A stretch of 64,000 nt of DNA, taken from PALSA-243 sp963743705 (GTDB lineage: Bacteria; Acidobacteriota; Terriglobia; Bryobacterales; Bryobacteraceae). Positions 35,113 through 43,964 of the stretch are shown here, in pieces (positions within the stretch are counted from its first letter, which is position 1; each line of letters starts with the position of its first letter). The translations under genes and the position numbers were made by a program. Location: the NCBI GenBank assembly GCA_963743705.1, contig CAVUQS010000001.1:1-64000 (forward strand), in the 5' to 3' direction. Under the pieces are notes generated by a model that saw only the letters and a program-made list of their open reading frames with translations, was not told the origin of the DNA and ran no database searches.

Positions 35113-36574
35113 TCAAACCATCGCCGGCGCCGGATCCACCCGCTCACTCACGGCTTCCATTTCGCTCGCCACGATCCGCCCCAGCACCGCCACTCCGCGC
35201 CGGATTTCTTCCGGCGGCAGACCGGCAAAACTCAACCGCAGTGCGCTCGCGTCCTGCCGCGATACGGCGAAATACCGCCCCGGCAAGATACGCCACGCCT
35301 TCTTTCTGCGCGCGCGGCAAAAGCGCCGCCGCGTCCAGCGGCTCGGGCAGCCGCACCCAAACGTTCATGCCGCCCTGCGGACGCGTCCAGCGCGTGCCCG
35401 CGGGCAAATATTCGCGGCAGGCATCCAGCGTGGCTCGCAGCCGTTTCGCTCCCGCATCCAAAACGCGCGCGCGATGCGTCGCCAAACGCCCCGATTCCGC
35501 AAATTCCAACAGCACCGCCTGCGAAAGCTGGTCGGTATGCAGATCCGACGTTTCTTTCGCCTGCCGCATGCGATCGATCAACATCTTCGGTCCCAGCGCC
35601 CAGCCCACGCGCAGCCCCGGGAAGCTGACCTTCGAGAAGCTGCGCAGCAGCACCGTGCCGCCGCGATCGTCCAGTTGCTTCACCGGCGCCACTGACTCGC
35701 CTTCGTAGCGCAGCTCGCCGTAGGCGTCGTTCTCCACTACCGGCACGCCCTTGGCGCGCGCGGCCTGCAATAGCGCCCGGCGCGAAGCCTCCGGCAATGT
35801 CGCGCCGGTCGGATTCTGGAAGTTCGACGTCACAATCACCAGCCGCAGCCGGTCGCGTTCCAACGCGCGCTCGACCTGCGAGATGTCCACGCCATCCGCG
35901 CCCATTGCCATGCCCACAAGCTGAACGCCCATTCCCCCCAGCAAATTGCGGATGCCCGGGTACACCGGATCTTCAATCGCCACCGCATCGCCCGCGCGCA
36001 GCAGAATCCGCGCAATCAAATCGAGAGCCTGCTGGCACCCGTTGGTCACAATGAGATCGTCACCCGCCGCCGCCAGACCCTGGGCGCGCGCCTCCTCAAA
36101 CAAATGCCGCCGCAAGGGCTCGTACCCGCTGGGCGCACCAAGCTGCAGGATTTCCGCGAGATCGTGCCGCGCCAGCACCGCTTCGCAGCTCGCGCGAAAA
36201 TCGTCCAGCGGAAACAGGTCGCTCGAAGGCCGCGACATCACGAAACTGGCTTCGCGCCCCATCGCCGCGTTCAGAATTCCGAAGCCGTTGTCGTTGCGAT
36301 CGAGCAGCGTCCCCCAATTTATGCCGCTTTGCGCCGTCGCCGCCCCGCCGGTCACAAAGCTTCCGCGGCCCACCTGTCCCGCAATTAATCCCTGGGCCTC
36401 TAGGAGTTCGTAAGCGGCCGACACTGTGGTCCGGTTCAGTCCAAGTTGGCCAGCCAATTCCCGCGTAGGCAGCAGCCGCTCGCCCCGCGCCAGCTCGCCC
36501 GAGCGAATCTGCAGGGCAAGATGCTCGAAAACCTGCCGGTAGAGCGGAATCTCGGATTGGGGATTCAAGACCAT
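35113..36574 (-). CDS. MocR/PdxR-family regulator (GntR HTH + aminotransferase), C-terminus frameshifted
   Basis: A protein of about 485 residues: a GntR winged helix (PLYRQVFEHLALQIRSGEL, LPTRELAGQLGLNRTTVSAAY) joined to a fold-I aminotransferase domain with the PLP-lysine in LLRSFSKVSFPGLRVGW and VTSNFQNPTGATLP. The frame as given ends in an odd Arg-rich tail; dropping one base in the CCCC run at 35278-35281 restores RYFAVSRQDASALRLSFAGL and a stop at 35113, as expected for the family. Placed upstream of pdxST on the same strand, it is most likely the PLP-sensing regulator of these genes (inference). Confidence 0.8.
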
Positions 36575-36647
36575 CCAGCCAAAGCATACCATATTGGCTG
36601 GCCCGGAGGTCCAGAGAGATTGGTCCGCCACCCGGCGACCCCTTTGC

Positions 36648-36653
36648 TACAAT
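36648..36653 (+). promoter_or_regulatory. -10 box (TACAAT) before the RidA-like gene
   Basis: TACAAT ends 9 nt before the ATG at 36663, leaving almost no leader. No ribosome-binding site is seen. Confidence 0.35.
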
Positions 36654-36662
36654 CCAAGAACG

Positions 36663-37733
36663 ATGCGCCCGTCGGTGGCCCTCCTTTGCGCCTTGTTGGC
36701 CGTTTCCATTCTGGCCGCGCAGAAGAAAAAGAAGGAAGAAGAGACCCAGACGCTGCGCGTGCCCGAAGAGCTGCCCGCGGCCGTCAGCGGCGAAACCGCC
36801 CGCCTCACCTTCCACACCACGCCGCTTTCCGCCAAAGGCTTGCTCACGCCCCAGGTTCGTGAGGCGCTCAAAGCGCTGCAGCACGAAGCCGGCGGTGAGA
36901 CCGTCCTCAAGTTGCGCGTCTTCGTCGCGGGCTCGGCAGATCTCCGCCATGTGCGCGATCTGGTCAGCGAATTTTTCACCTCTCACAAGCAACCTCTGCC
37001 TTCGATCGCCCTGGTCAAGGTCGGCGCGCTTCCCCTGGAGGGAGCTCAAGTCGTTCTGGAAGCCACCGCAGCCGCCAAAAAGAACGTCAACCCCGTGGGC
37101 CTGGCCTTCATTTCACCCACTATCGCTACCGCCGAGGACCCGCTCGGCCCGGTTCCTCCGCTCATAGAAAAATCGCTCGCCGGATTGCGCCAATCGCTCG
37201 CGGCCGCCAAACTCGCGCCTTCCGATGCCGTGCGCGTCACCTGCTTCGTCAGCTCGCTCGCGAATCTCGCTGAAACCCGCCGTCTGGTGGAAGCCTCGTA
37301 CGCTCATGCCGCGCTCGATTACGTGCAACCCTCACGCGCCCCGCGCGAAGCCTCGGCGGCATGCGAGGCTGTGGCCCGGCTGCGTACTGCGCCTGCGCAA
37401 CCGCTGCAATTCGCGGCAGGGGAAGGCAGCGTCCAAATGGCGTTTGTGAACGCGCCGCAGGTCGTGCTCACCGGCACCCAGGATTCCTTCGGCTACCAGG
37501 AATCCGACGCCCGCCTCGCCTTCGAACGCCTCCGGAAATCCATCGAACAGGCCGGCGGCGCGCCCTCTCAGATCGCCTACGCGCATTACTATCCGCTCTC
37601 GCCCGGCCTCGCCGCCGAAGTACGCAAGGTGCGCGGCGACCTCCTTCGTTCCCCCGCCGAGACCATTCTGCTCTTCGAGGGGTTACCCTCCATGGACGCG
37701 GGCTTCGGAGTCGATGTTGTCGCGGTAAAATAG
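36663..37733 (+). CDS. Exported protein of three RidA-like modules
   Basis: A 356-residue protein with a signal peptide (MRPSVALLCALLAVSILAAQ) followed by a lysine cluster. Three units with the YjgF/RidA pattern follow: about 35-128 (ALKALQHEAGGETVLKLRVF, then LVSEFF and a VVLEATAA strand), 130-240 (LRQSLAAAKLAPSDAVRVTC) and 250-356 (FERLRKSIEQAGGAPSQIAY). RidA normally deaminates reactive enamines in the cytosol as a trimer of single domains. Here the conserved catalytic Arg is not seen in any unit and the protein is exported, so a single-chain pseudo-trimer with another role is likely. It ends 7 nt before the VWA gene. Confidence 0.65.
   Translation: MRPSVALLCALLAVSILAAQKKKKEEETQTLRVPEELPAAVSGETARLTFHTTPLSAKGLLTPQVREALKALQHEAGGETVLKLRVFVAGSADLRHVRDLVSEFFTSHKQPLPSIALVKVGALPLEGAQVVLEATAAAKKNVNPVGLAFISPTIATAEDPLGPVPPLIEKSLAGLRQSLAAAKLAPSDAVRVTCFVSSLANLAETRRLVEASYAHAALDYVQPSRAPREASAACEAVARLRTAPAQPLQFAAGEGSVQMAFVNAPQVVLTGTQDSFGYQESDARLAFERLRKSIEQAGGAPSQIAYAHYYPLSPGLAAEVRKVRGDLLRSPAETILLFEGLPSMDAGFGVDVVAVK
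37726..37731 (+). promoter_or_regulatory. -10-like box (TAAAAT) at the end of the RidA-like gene
   Basis: TAAAAT ends 9 nt before ATG 37741, but it also forms the last codons and stop of the previous gene, so it may be chance. Confidence 0.2.
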
Positions 37734-37740
37734 GGCAATC

Positions 37741-38862
37741 ATGTTTTACCGAGTATTGGTCGCTTGCCTGGCCGCGTTGGCGTTAGGCTTGCCCGCGATT
37801 CCCCAGCAGGCCGTTGGTTCGAAGGCGGATGCGCATCAGGCCGCTGCGAAATCAGGCGCGCCGCCGGCAGCGCAGCAGACGCCGGCGCAGGCCGCCCAGC
37901 AGGATTCCGGCACGACCATCAAGGTAAACTCCACCGAGATCATCGTCCCCGTATCCGTCACCGACGAGCGGGGCAAATTCGTCTCCAATCTCGAATCCAG
38001 GGACTTCCGCATCCTCGACGAAGGCCGCCCGCAACAGATCCGCTTCTTCAGCCACGATGCGAAACAGCCCGTGGTCATCGGCTTTTTGCTCGACATGAGC
38101 AACAGCACCCGTACCCATTGGAAGATCTATCAGGACGCCATCATGGAGATGGTTTGGGCGCTGCTTCCCGGCGACCCGCGCTACAGCGGCTATCTCATCA
38201 CTTATTCCACCAACGCCGAGCTCGCGGTCAACACCACGCAGGATTCCGAAAAGATCACCGATAAGATCCGCTCGCTGCGTCCCGGCGGCGCCGCCGCGCT
38301 GGCCGACGCAGTCTATCGCGCCTGCACCGACCGCAAGCTGGTCCCTGGAGAGCCTTACGAACCGCGGCGCGTGATCATCATCGTGGGCGATGGACACGAT
38401 ACCTCCACCAGCCACACCATGGATCAGGTGCTCGAACTGGCGCAGCGCAACCTGGTCACCATCTACGCCATCAGCACGCAGAATTTTGGCTTCGACAATC
38501 CCGATCAGGACGTCCTGGAAAAGCTGGTCCGCCAGACCGGCGGCCGCATCGAATATCCGCTCAACAACCTCTACAAAGACGTCGACGGTTACCTTTCGCA
38601 TCCCTCCGACGATGGCAACTACGCGCTCACGGTGGGCACGGGCGGATACGCCGCGCAAATCTCCGGTGGAATTATCAAGGCGGTAGGCGGCATTGCGGGC
38701 GACATCACGCAGCAATACGTGATGCGCTACATCCCCGACGTTGCCGATACCGGCGCCAAAGAGCGCCAGTGGCGTCGCATTAAGGTCGATACTCCCGAAT
38801 ACCCCAATGTAATCATCCGCGCCAAGCCGGGTTACTGGGCGGCGCCACCGGTGCAAAGGTAA
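37741..38862 (+). CDS. VWA-domain secreted protein, Acidobacteria type (TIGR03436)
   Basis: A 373-residue exported protein: signal MFYRVLVACLAALALG, a Gln/Ala-rich linker, then the Acidobacteria-specific region VNSTEIIVPVSVTDERGKFV and LESRDFRILDEGRPQQI, and a VWA domain. The metal site is DMSNS in VVIGFLLDMSNSTRT, a usable variant of DxSxS, with the later VIIIVGDGHDTSTS. These proteins are numerous in Acidobacteria and probably mediate contacts at the cell surface. Overlaps the next start by one base (TAATG). Confidence 0.9.
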   Translation: MFYRVLVACLAALALGLPAIPQQAVGSKADAHQAAAKSGAPPAAQQTPAQAAQQDSGTTIKVNSTEIIVPVSVTDERGKFVSNLESRDFRILDEGRPQQIRFFSHDAKQPVVIGFLLDMSNSTRTHWKIYQDAIMEMVWALLPGDPRYSGYLITYSTNAELAVNTTQDSEKITDKIRSLRPGGAAALADAVYRACTDRKLVPGEPYEPRRVIIIVGDGHDTSTSHTMDQVLELAQRNLVTIYAISTQNFGFDNPDQDVLEKLVRQTGGRIEYPLNNLYKDVDGYLSHPSDDGNYALTVGTGGYAAQISGGIIKAVGGIAGDITQQYVMRYIPDVADTGAKERQWRRIKVDTPEYPNVIIRAKPGYWAAPPVQR

Positions 38863-39662
38863 TGGGATCCCGGGCAGTCTCTATTTCCGGACGCCCGGGC
38901 GTTTACGCCGTACTGGAAGCCGCTCTGCCCGGCCATGCGCCGTGCAATATCGGCGTGCTGCTTCTCGATTCCACCACCGGCCGCGGCTGGCTCAAACTGC
39001 GCGAGCGTTATGACGATATCGCCGATCCCGGCGATGCCGAAGTCTTCGAGGCGCTGGAATCCGATCTCCGCGATCGCCTGGATGCAGGCGGCGCCGAAGC
39101 GCTTCTCGAATGGATGGAAGATACGCTCTCGAACGCTTTGCGCATCGGCGAGCGGCGCGAGGTGATGGCGCAATCTTTCACCCGCACGCTCGATCAGCTT
39201 TATGGCGATCACGTCGCGCCCATTGAAGTGCGCCGCTTCGAAACCCATCTGCCGCTCTACACGCTGCGCGCCGCCGCGGGACATCTCGGCGAGGAAATGT
39301 CCGTCGAAGCGGAAGATTGGGTGCCCGCGCCCGAGGGCATGAAGCTCGACCCCAACCTCTTCGTCGCGCACGTAGTGGGGCGCTCGATGGAGCCGCGCAT
39401 CCCCGATGGCAGCCTCAACCTTTTCCGCCTCAATCCCGCCGGCTCGCGCCAGGGCAAGATCGTGCTGATCGAACGCTTTGGCGTCGCCGACGACGCCGCT
39501 CGCTACACCGTCAAACGCTACACCAGCCAGAAGCGGCAATCCGGCGACGAATGGGAGCACACGCGCATCCGCCTTGAGCCGCTGAACCCCGAGTATGAGC
39601 CCTGGGACGTGGACCCCGAAGGTTTCGCCGTGGTCGCCGAATGGCTGCGCGTAATCGAATAG
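38862..39662 (+). CDS. LexA/UmuD-type S24 peptidase fused to a DUF3037-like domain
   Basis: A 266-residue protein. The C-terminal half is an S24 (LexA) self-cleaving domain: Ala139-Gly140 in LPLYTLRAAAGHLG, Ser175 in VGRSMEPRIPDGS and Lys218 in YTVKRYT. The cut-site-to-Ser distance (36 residues) equals that of UmuD and is one more than LexA. The N-terminal 120 residues are not a helix-turn-helix; GVYAVLEAALP...CNIGVLLLDS resembles DUF3037. It lies between the VWA gene (one-base overlap) and mutY (22-nt overlap). A RecA-triggered self-cleavage during DNA damage is a reasonable idea but is inferred. Confidence 0.75.
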   Translation: MGSRAVSISGRPGVYAVLEAALPGHAPCNIGVLLLDSTTGRGWLKLRERYDDIADPGDAEVFEALESDLRDRLDAGGAEALLEWMEDTLSNALRIGERREVMAQSFTRTLDQLYGDHVAPIEVRRFETHLPLYTLRAAAGHLGEEMSVEAEDWVPAPEGMKLDPNLFVAHVVGRSMEPRIPDGSLNLFRLNPAGSRQGKIVLIERFGVADDAARYTVKRYTSQKRQSGDEWEHTRIRLEPLNPEYEPWDVDPEGFAVVAEWLRVIE

Positions 39663-40630
39663 GCGCCACTCTACGCCGTTGGTATGAGCGCGGCCACCGC
39701 GATCTCCCCTGGCGCGCCACCGCCGATCCCTATCGCATCTGGGTCTCCGAAATCATGCTGCAGCAGACGCGCGCGCAGGCCGTGATTCCTTATTACCAGC
39801 GCTTCCTGCATCGCTTCCCCACCGTGGAATCGCTCGCCGCATCCTCCGAGGAAGAGGTCCTCACGCTTTGGGCCGGCCTCGGCTACTATTCGCGCGCCCG
39901 CAATCTGCGCCGCGCCGCGCAACAGGCCGCCGGCGGATTCCCGCGCGACTTTGACGGCTTGCGCGCTCTTCCGGGCATTGGCGATTACACCGCTGCCGCC
40001 ATCGCCAGCATCGCGTTCCATCTGCCGTACGCCGTCGTCGACGGCAACGTGCTGCGCGTGGTGGCGCGCTTCGAAAACGACGCGGCCGATATCGGCTCGG
40101 CGCGCACGCGCGAGCGCTTCCGCGAGATCGCGCAATCCTGGCTCGACCGGCGCCATCCCGGCGCCTTCAACCAGGCCATGATGGAGCTCGGCGCCACCGT
40201 CTGCCTCCCGAAGAATCCCCATTGCCATGCCTGTCCGCTGGCTGCCGGATGCCGCGCTCTGGCCGCTGGAACCGTCACGCAATTGCCGGTGAAGTTGGGC
40301 CGCAAGGAGCCCGTCCGCATCGAGGGCACGCTGCTGATCGTGCGCCGCCGCGGGCTGCTGCTACTGCGCCAGCGTGAAGCCGATGCCCGCCGCATGGCCG
40401 GCTTTTGGGACCTCCCCACGCCCGCCGATCTCCCGGGCGCGCGGATCGGCCGCCGTTTCGGCGAGATCCGCCACACCATCACGCACCATCTGTATACGCT
40501 CGAGGTAGCCGCCGCCGCGGTGCGCGTGCCGCAAGGCCCTTTCCGCTGGTTCGACGAAGAGGAGCTACTGCAGGTTCCATTGAGCACCACGGCCCGCAAG
40601 GCATTGAACCTGGAAACTGGAATTCTTTAG
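39641..40630 (+). CDS. mutY: Adenine DNA glycosylase
   Basis: A 329-residue glycosylase that removes adenine paired with 8-oxoguanine. The HhH-GPD core has E37 (WVSEIMLQQTRA), the hairpin LPGIGDYTAAAIAS and D134 (VVDGNVLRV). The [4Fe-4S] cluster ligands are C188, C195, C198 and C204 (C-x6-C-x2-C-x5-C). The C-terminal NUDIX-like domain (VRIEGTLLIVRRRGLLLLRQR onward) reads the 8-oxoG. It overlaps the LexA-like gene by 22 nt, so the two are co-transcribed. Confidence 0.96.
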   Translation: MAARNRIGATLRRWYERGHRDLPWRATADPYRIWVSEIMLQQTRAQAVIPYYQRFLHRFPTVESLAASSEEEVLTLWAGLGYYSRARNLRRAAQQAAGGFPRDFDGLRALPGIGDYTAAAIASIAFHLPYAVVDGNVLRVVARFENDAADIGSARTRERFREIAQSWLDRRHPGAFNQAMMELGATVCLPKNPHCHACPLAAGCRALAAGTVTQLPVKLGRKEPVRIEGTLLIVRRRGLLLLRQREADARRMAGFWDLPTPADLPGARIGRRFGEIRHTITHHLYTLEVAAAAVRVPQGPFRWFDEEELLQVPLSTTARKALNLETGIL

Positions 40631-40675
40631 CTCTTCTTAACGAGTGAAGTTGCGAAAATACGGGTTAGAAAAACT

Positions 40676-42052
40676 ATGACGCGTCAGCGGAAAATAATTC
40701 TCGCGAAAGCGGCAATCGTAATGGGGACCTTGCCGGTTTTGTTGTGGGCCTACGAATATGGCCCGGACCCCGGATACACGGGCATCCCGACCGAAAACGG
40801 CGGGCAAACCTGCGCCAATAGCGGATGTCACGCCGGAACGGCCAATGACCCGAACAACAAAGGCAGCGTTGTTGTGAATTTTCCCAACGGCATGACGTAT
40901 ACGCCTGGCGCTGCCCAGACGTTGAGCGTCACCGTCACCGACCCGGCGCAAAAGGCCGCGGGCTTCGAACTCACCGCGCGTCAGGCGTCGTCGACCTCGA
41001 CGATGGCCGGCACCTTCGCTTCTAATGACGCCAATACGCAGGTGGTTTGCTCGCAAACCAACTTGCAGGTATTCACGCAGGTGGCGAGCGGTTCCCAGTG
41101 CAAGACCGGTTACATCCTGCAATACATCGAACATAGCCTCGCCGGTTTCACCAATTCCGTTGGCAAACTACCCTACACATTCACCTTCACGTGGAATCCG
41201 CCGGCCACCAACGTGGGCAACGTGACCATCTATCTCGCGGGCAATGCCGGAGCGGGCAATCCTCCGACGCAAAATGGCGATCACATCTATTCCACCAAAT
41301 ACACGCTGACCCCCGCGAGCGCCGGCGGCAGCACACCTACGATCAGCTCTGGCGGCGTCGTTAACGGCGCGAGCTTCCAGGCCGGAATCGTGCCGAATTC
41401 GTGGCTCACCATCCAGGGCGCTAATTTGGCGTCCACGACTGACAGCTGGACCGTCATCAATGGAAAGCTTCCGACAACGCTCGATGGCGTGAGTGTGAAC
41501 GTCGGCGGCCAACCCGCTTACGTCTACTACGTCAGCCCCGGCCAGATAAACGTCCTCGCGCCGAATATCGGGCCTGGATCGATGCAGGTCACCGTCACGA
41601 ACGGCAGCGCAACAAGCTCAGCGGCCACCGCCACGTCGCAGACGACGCAACCTGCTTTCTTCCTCTGGCCAGGAAGCTACGCCGTCGCCACACGGCAGGA
41701 CTTTTCCTACGCGGTGAAAGCGGGAACGTTCCAAGGCGTAACCACGACGCCCGCCAAGCCCGGCGACGTTCTGATCCTATGGGGCACTGGATTTGGACCG
41801 ACAAGCCCAACAGCGCCCGTAGGCATGGTGGTGCCCGCGGACCAAACGTACTCAACAGCCACTCCGGTCACCGTCATGATTGGCTCCAGTGCCGCCACTG
41901 TTTACGGCGCCGCGCTTGCCCCTGGCTTTGCTGGTCTTTATCAGGTGGCAATTCAGGTGCCCGCTTCGCTCGCAAACGGCGACTATCCAGTCGTTGCAAC
42001 CATCGGCGGAGCCCCATCGCCCAGCACCACGTTATTGACCGTGCATAATTAG
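40676..42052 (+). CDS. Secreted choice-of-anchor-V-like/TIGR03437 protein
   Basis: A 458-residue exported protein. After a hydrophobic start it has YGPDPGYTGIPTENGGQTCA, then a Cys-x4-Cys-His site (CANSGCHAG) of the choice-of-anchor V (reeler-like) family, and a beta-sandwich to about 215. The second half is a clear TIGR03437 domain: ISSGGVVNGASFQAGIVPNS, YYVSPGQINVLAPN, LILWGTGFGPTSP. The Cys-His pair could hold a metal or heme-like group, but spacing is not CxxCH. Location is likely the cell surface. Followed by xseA after 2 nt. Confidence 0.85.
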   Translation: MTRQRKIILAKAAIVMGTLPVLLWAYEYGPDPGYTGIPTENGGQTCANSGCHAGTANDPNNKGSVVVNFPNGMTYTPGAAQTLSVTVTDPAQKAAGFELTARQASSTSTMAGTFASNDANTQVVCSQTNLQVFTQVASGSQCKTGYILQYIEHSLAGFTNSVGKLPYTFTFTWNPPATNVGNVTIYLAGNAGAGNPPTQNGDHIYSTKYTLTPASAGGSTPTISSGGVVNGASFQAGIVPNSWLTIQGANLASTTDSWTVINGKLPTTLDGVSVNVGGQPAYVYYVSPGQINVLAPNIGPGSMQVTVTNGSATSSAATATSQTTQPAFFLWPGSYAVATRQDFSYAVKAGTFQGVTTTPAKPGDVLILWGTGFGPTSPTAPVGMVVPADQTYSTATPVTVMIGSSAATVYGAALAPGFAGLYQVAIQVPASLANGDYPVVATIGGAPSPSTTLLTVHN

Positions 42053-42054
42053 GC

Positions 42055-43437
42055 GTGGAGCAATTCTCGCTCGAATTCGATCTCACGCCGGTGCGCCGCG
42101 TCTTCAGCGTCAGTGAGCTGAACGCGGCGATTCGCGCGGTGCTCGATTCCGAATTTCAGGATGTCTGGGTTTCCGGCGAAATCTCAGGCCTGAAGCTGGC
42201 GCAGAGCGGCCACTACTACTTCACGCTAAAGGAACGCGAAGCCCAGGTGCGCTGCGTCGCCTTCCGCTCGTCGCACCGCTACTGGAAGTTCAAGCCGCGC
42301 GACGGTCTCGCCGTGCTCGTGCGCGGCCGCATCGATGTCTACGAAGCCCGCGGCGAATATCAATTGCTGGCTGAACTGATGGAGCCGCAAGGCCTCGGCG
42401 CGCTCCAACTGGCTTTCGAGCAGCTCAAGAAAAAGCTCGCCGCCGAAGGCTTGTTCGCGCCGGAGCGTAAGCGCGCACTGCCACGTTTTCCGCGCCGCAT
42501 CGGCATCGTCACATCGCCCCGCGGCGCGGCCATCGCCGACATGCTGCACATCCTCACCCGCCGCTTCCCCGGCTTGCACATCCGTCTCTATCCCGCGCTG
42601 GTGCAAGGCGAAGGCTCGGTGGAGGAGGTCTGCCGCGGCATCGACTATTTCAGCCGCAGCGGCTGGGCCGATCTCGTCATCGCCGGGCGCGGCGGCGGCT
42701 CGCTCGAAGATCTGTGGACCTTCAACGAAGAAGCCGTCGCGCGCGCCATCGCCGCATCGCGCGTGCCGGTGATCTCAGCCGTGGGCCACGAAACCGATGT
42801 CACCATCGCCGATTTCGTCGCCGACCTGCGCGCCCCCACGCCTTCGGCAGCCGCGGAACTGGCCGTCCCGCTGCTCGACGACGTCGCCGAACGCATCGCC
42901 ATCGCCCGCGCCAAAAGCACGCAGGCGCTTCGCTATAGCCTCGCTATGCGCGACCGCCGTTTGCGTCAGCAGGGCATCGACCGCGCGCTCGGCGTGCTCC
43001 ACCGCCGCATCGGCCGCAACCTGCAACGAACCGACGAGCAGGAATTCCGCCTGCGCGAACGTATCCGCGCCGCCACGGAAACCCGGGAACGCCGCCGCCG
43101 TGCGTTGGAGATGCGCGTTCGCCGCTTCGATCTGCGCCCGCGCCTGGCGACTGGACGCCGGCGACTCGACGCCGCGCGCGCCCTCGCCGCTCAGCACGCG
43201 CGTCTGCGTCTCGCAGAACGACGCCGGCGGATGGAGCAACTCGAAGCCAAGCTATCGCAGCTCAGCCCGCTGCGCATCCTGGAGCGCGGCTATGCCATCG
43301 TGTCTAACGAAACTGGCGCGCTGCGCAACGCCTCAGAAGCACCCGTGGGCGCACACATCCACGTGCGCCTTGCTAGAGGCGCGTTAGACGCCACCGTAGA
43401 GAAGATTACGCCTGCTGCTGAGCGATCGGCCCGATGA
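42055..43437 (+). CDS. xseA: Exodeoxyribonuclease VII large subunit
   Basis: A 460-residue protein with the OB-fold N-terminus (FSVSELNAAIRAVLDSEFQDVWVSGEIS), the catalytic part (PRRIGIVTSPRGAAIADML, VIAGRGGGSLEDLWTFN, VPVISAVGHETDVTIADFVAD) and a long C-terminal coiled coil. With XseB it degrades single-stranded DNA to oligonucleotides. GTG 42055 starts 2 nt after the previous stop. No xseB gene is adjacent. The end overlaps the convergent gene by 32 nt. Confidence 0.95.
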   Translation: MEQFSLEFDLTPVRRVFSVSELNAAIRAVLDSEFQDVWVSGEISGLKLAQSGHYYFTLKEREAQVRCVAFRSSHRYWKFKPRDGLAVLVRGRIDVYEARGEYQLLAELMEPQGLGALQLAFEQLKKKLAAEGLFAPERKRALPRFPRRIGIVTSPRGAAIADMLHILTRRFPGLHIRLYPALVQGEGSVEEVCRGIDYFSRSGWADLVIAGRGGGSLEDLWTFNEEAVARAIAASRVPVISAVGHETDVTIADFVADLRAPTPSAAAELAVPLLDDVAERIAIARAKSTQALRYSLAMRDRRLRQQGIDRALGVLHRRIGRNLQRTDEQEFRLRERIRAATETRERRRRALEMRVRRFDLRPRLATGRRRLDAARALAAQHARLRLAERRRRMEQLEAKLSQLSPLRILERGYAIVSNETGALRNASEAPVGAHIHVRLARGALDATVEKITPAAERSAR

Positions 43438-43894
43438 TCGGCAGCACCGTCGTCTTCCCCTGATACGTGGTGACGATCATATACAGCCAGACCAAAATAC
43501 AAGCCAGATTGAACACCCGTCCGACCAGCAAGGCCATCCAGAAGCCCATCACGCTGAACAGCATCGTGTCCACGATCCCTACAACAATCGAAACGATAAT
43601 CGCCGCCACCGTCAGAAAGATCGATTGGAACGCGTGGAAGCGAACCGTGCGGTTCTGGTTGTAAGGCGCCAGCACCAAAAACAATACGCCCGTGATCAGA
43701 CCCAGCGCATAGCAGAGCGCGGATGCGACGTTATCCGTCATCCCCGCGGCGCCCACAGGCTGCATCGGCGGAGGATAGCTCCCTCCCATGGGTGGCGGCG
43801 GGGGCGGCGCGGCGGGACCCGCACCCACCGATGCGCCGCACTTCGCGCAAAATCTTCCCTCTACCTGAGACCCGCAACTGGCGCAAAACGGCAT
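43406..43894 (-). CDS. Zinc-ribbon DUF4870 membrane protein
   Basis: A 162-residue protein: an N-terminal zinc ribbon (MPFCASCGSQVEGRFCAKCG), a Pro/Gly linker, and a DUF4870-type membrane part with helices around YALGLITGVLFLVLAPYNQN and FHAFQSIFLTVAAIIVSIVV. Function of the family is unknown. ATG 43894 has AGGAGG upstream. It stands with two other small membrane genes on the same strand. Confidence 0.85.
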   Translation of the reverse strand: MPFCASCGSQVEGRFCAKCGASVGAGPAAPPPPPPMGGSYPPPMQPVGAAGMTDNVASALCYALGLITGVLFLVLAPYNQNRTVRFHAFQSIFLTVAAIIVSIVVGIVDTMLFSVMGFWMALLVGRVFNLACILVWLYMIVTTYQGKTTVLPIIGPIAQQQA

Positions 43895-43964
43895 TTGAGA
43901 CAATCCTCCTCTGAGAAACTTTAATGCTGCCCAAGCCAAACCGCAAGTCTAGTACGGTACTGCG

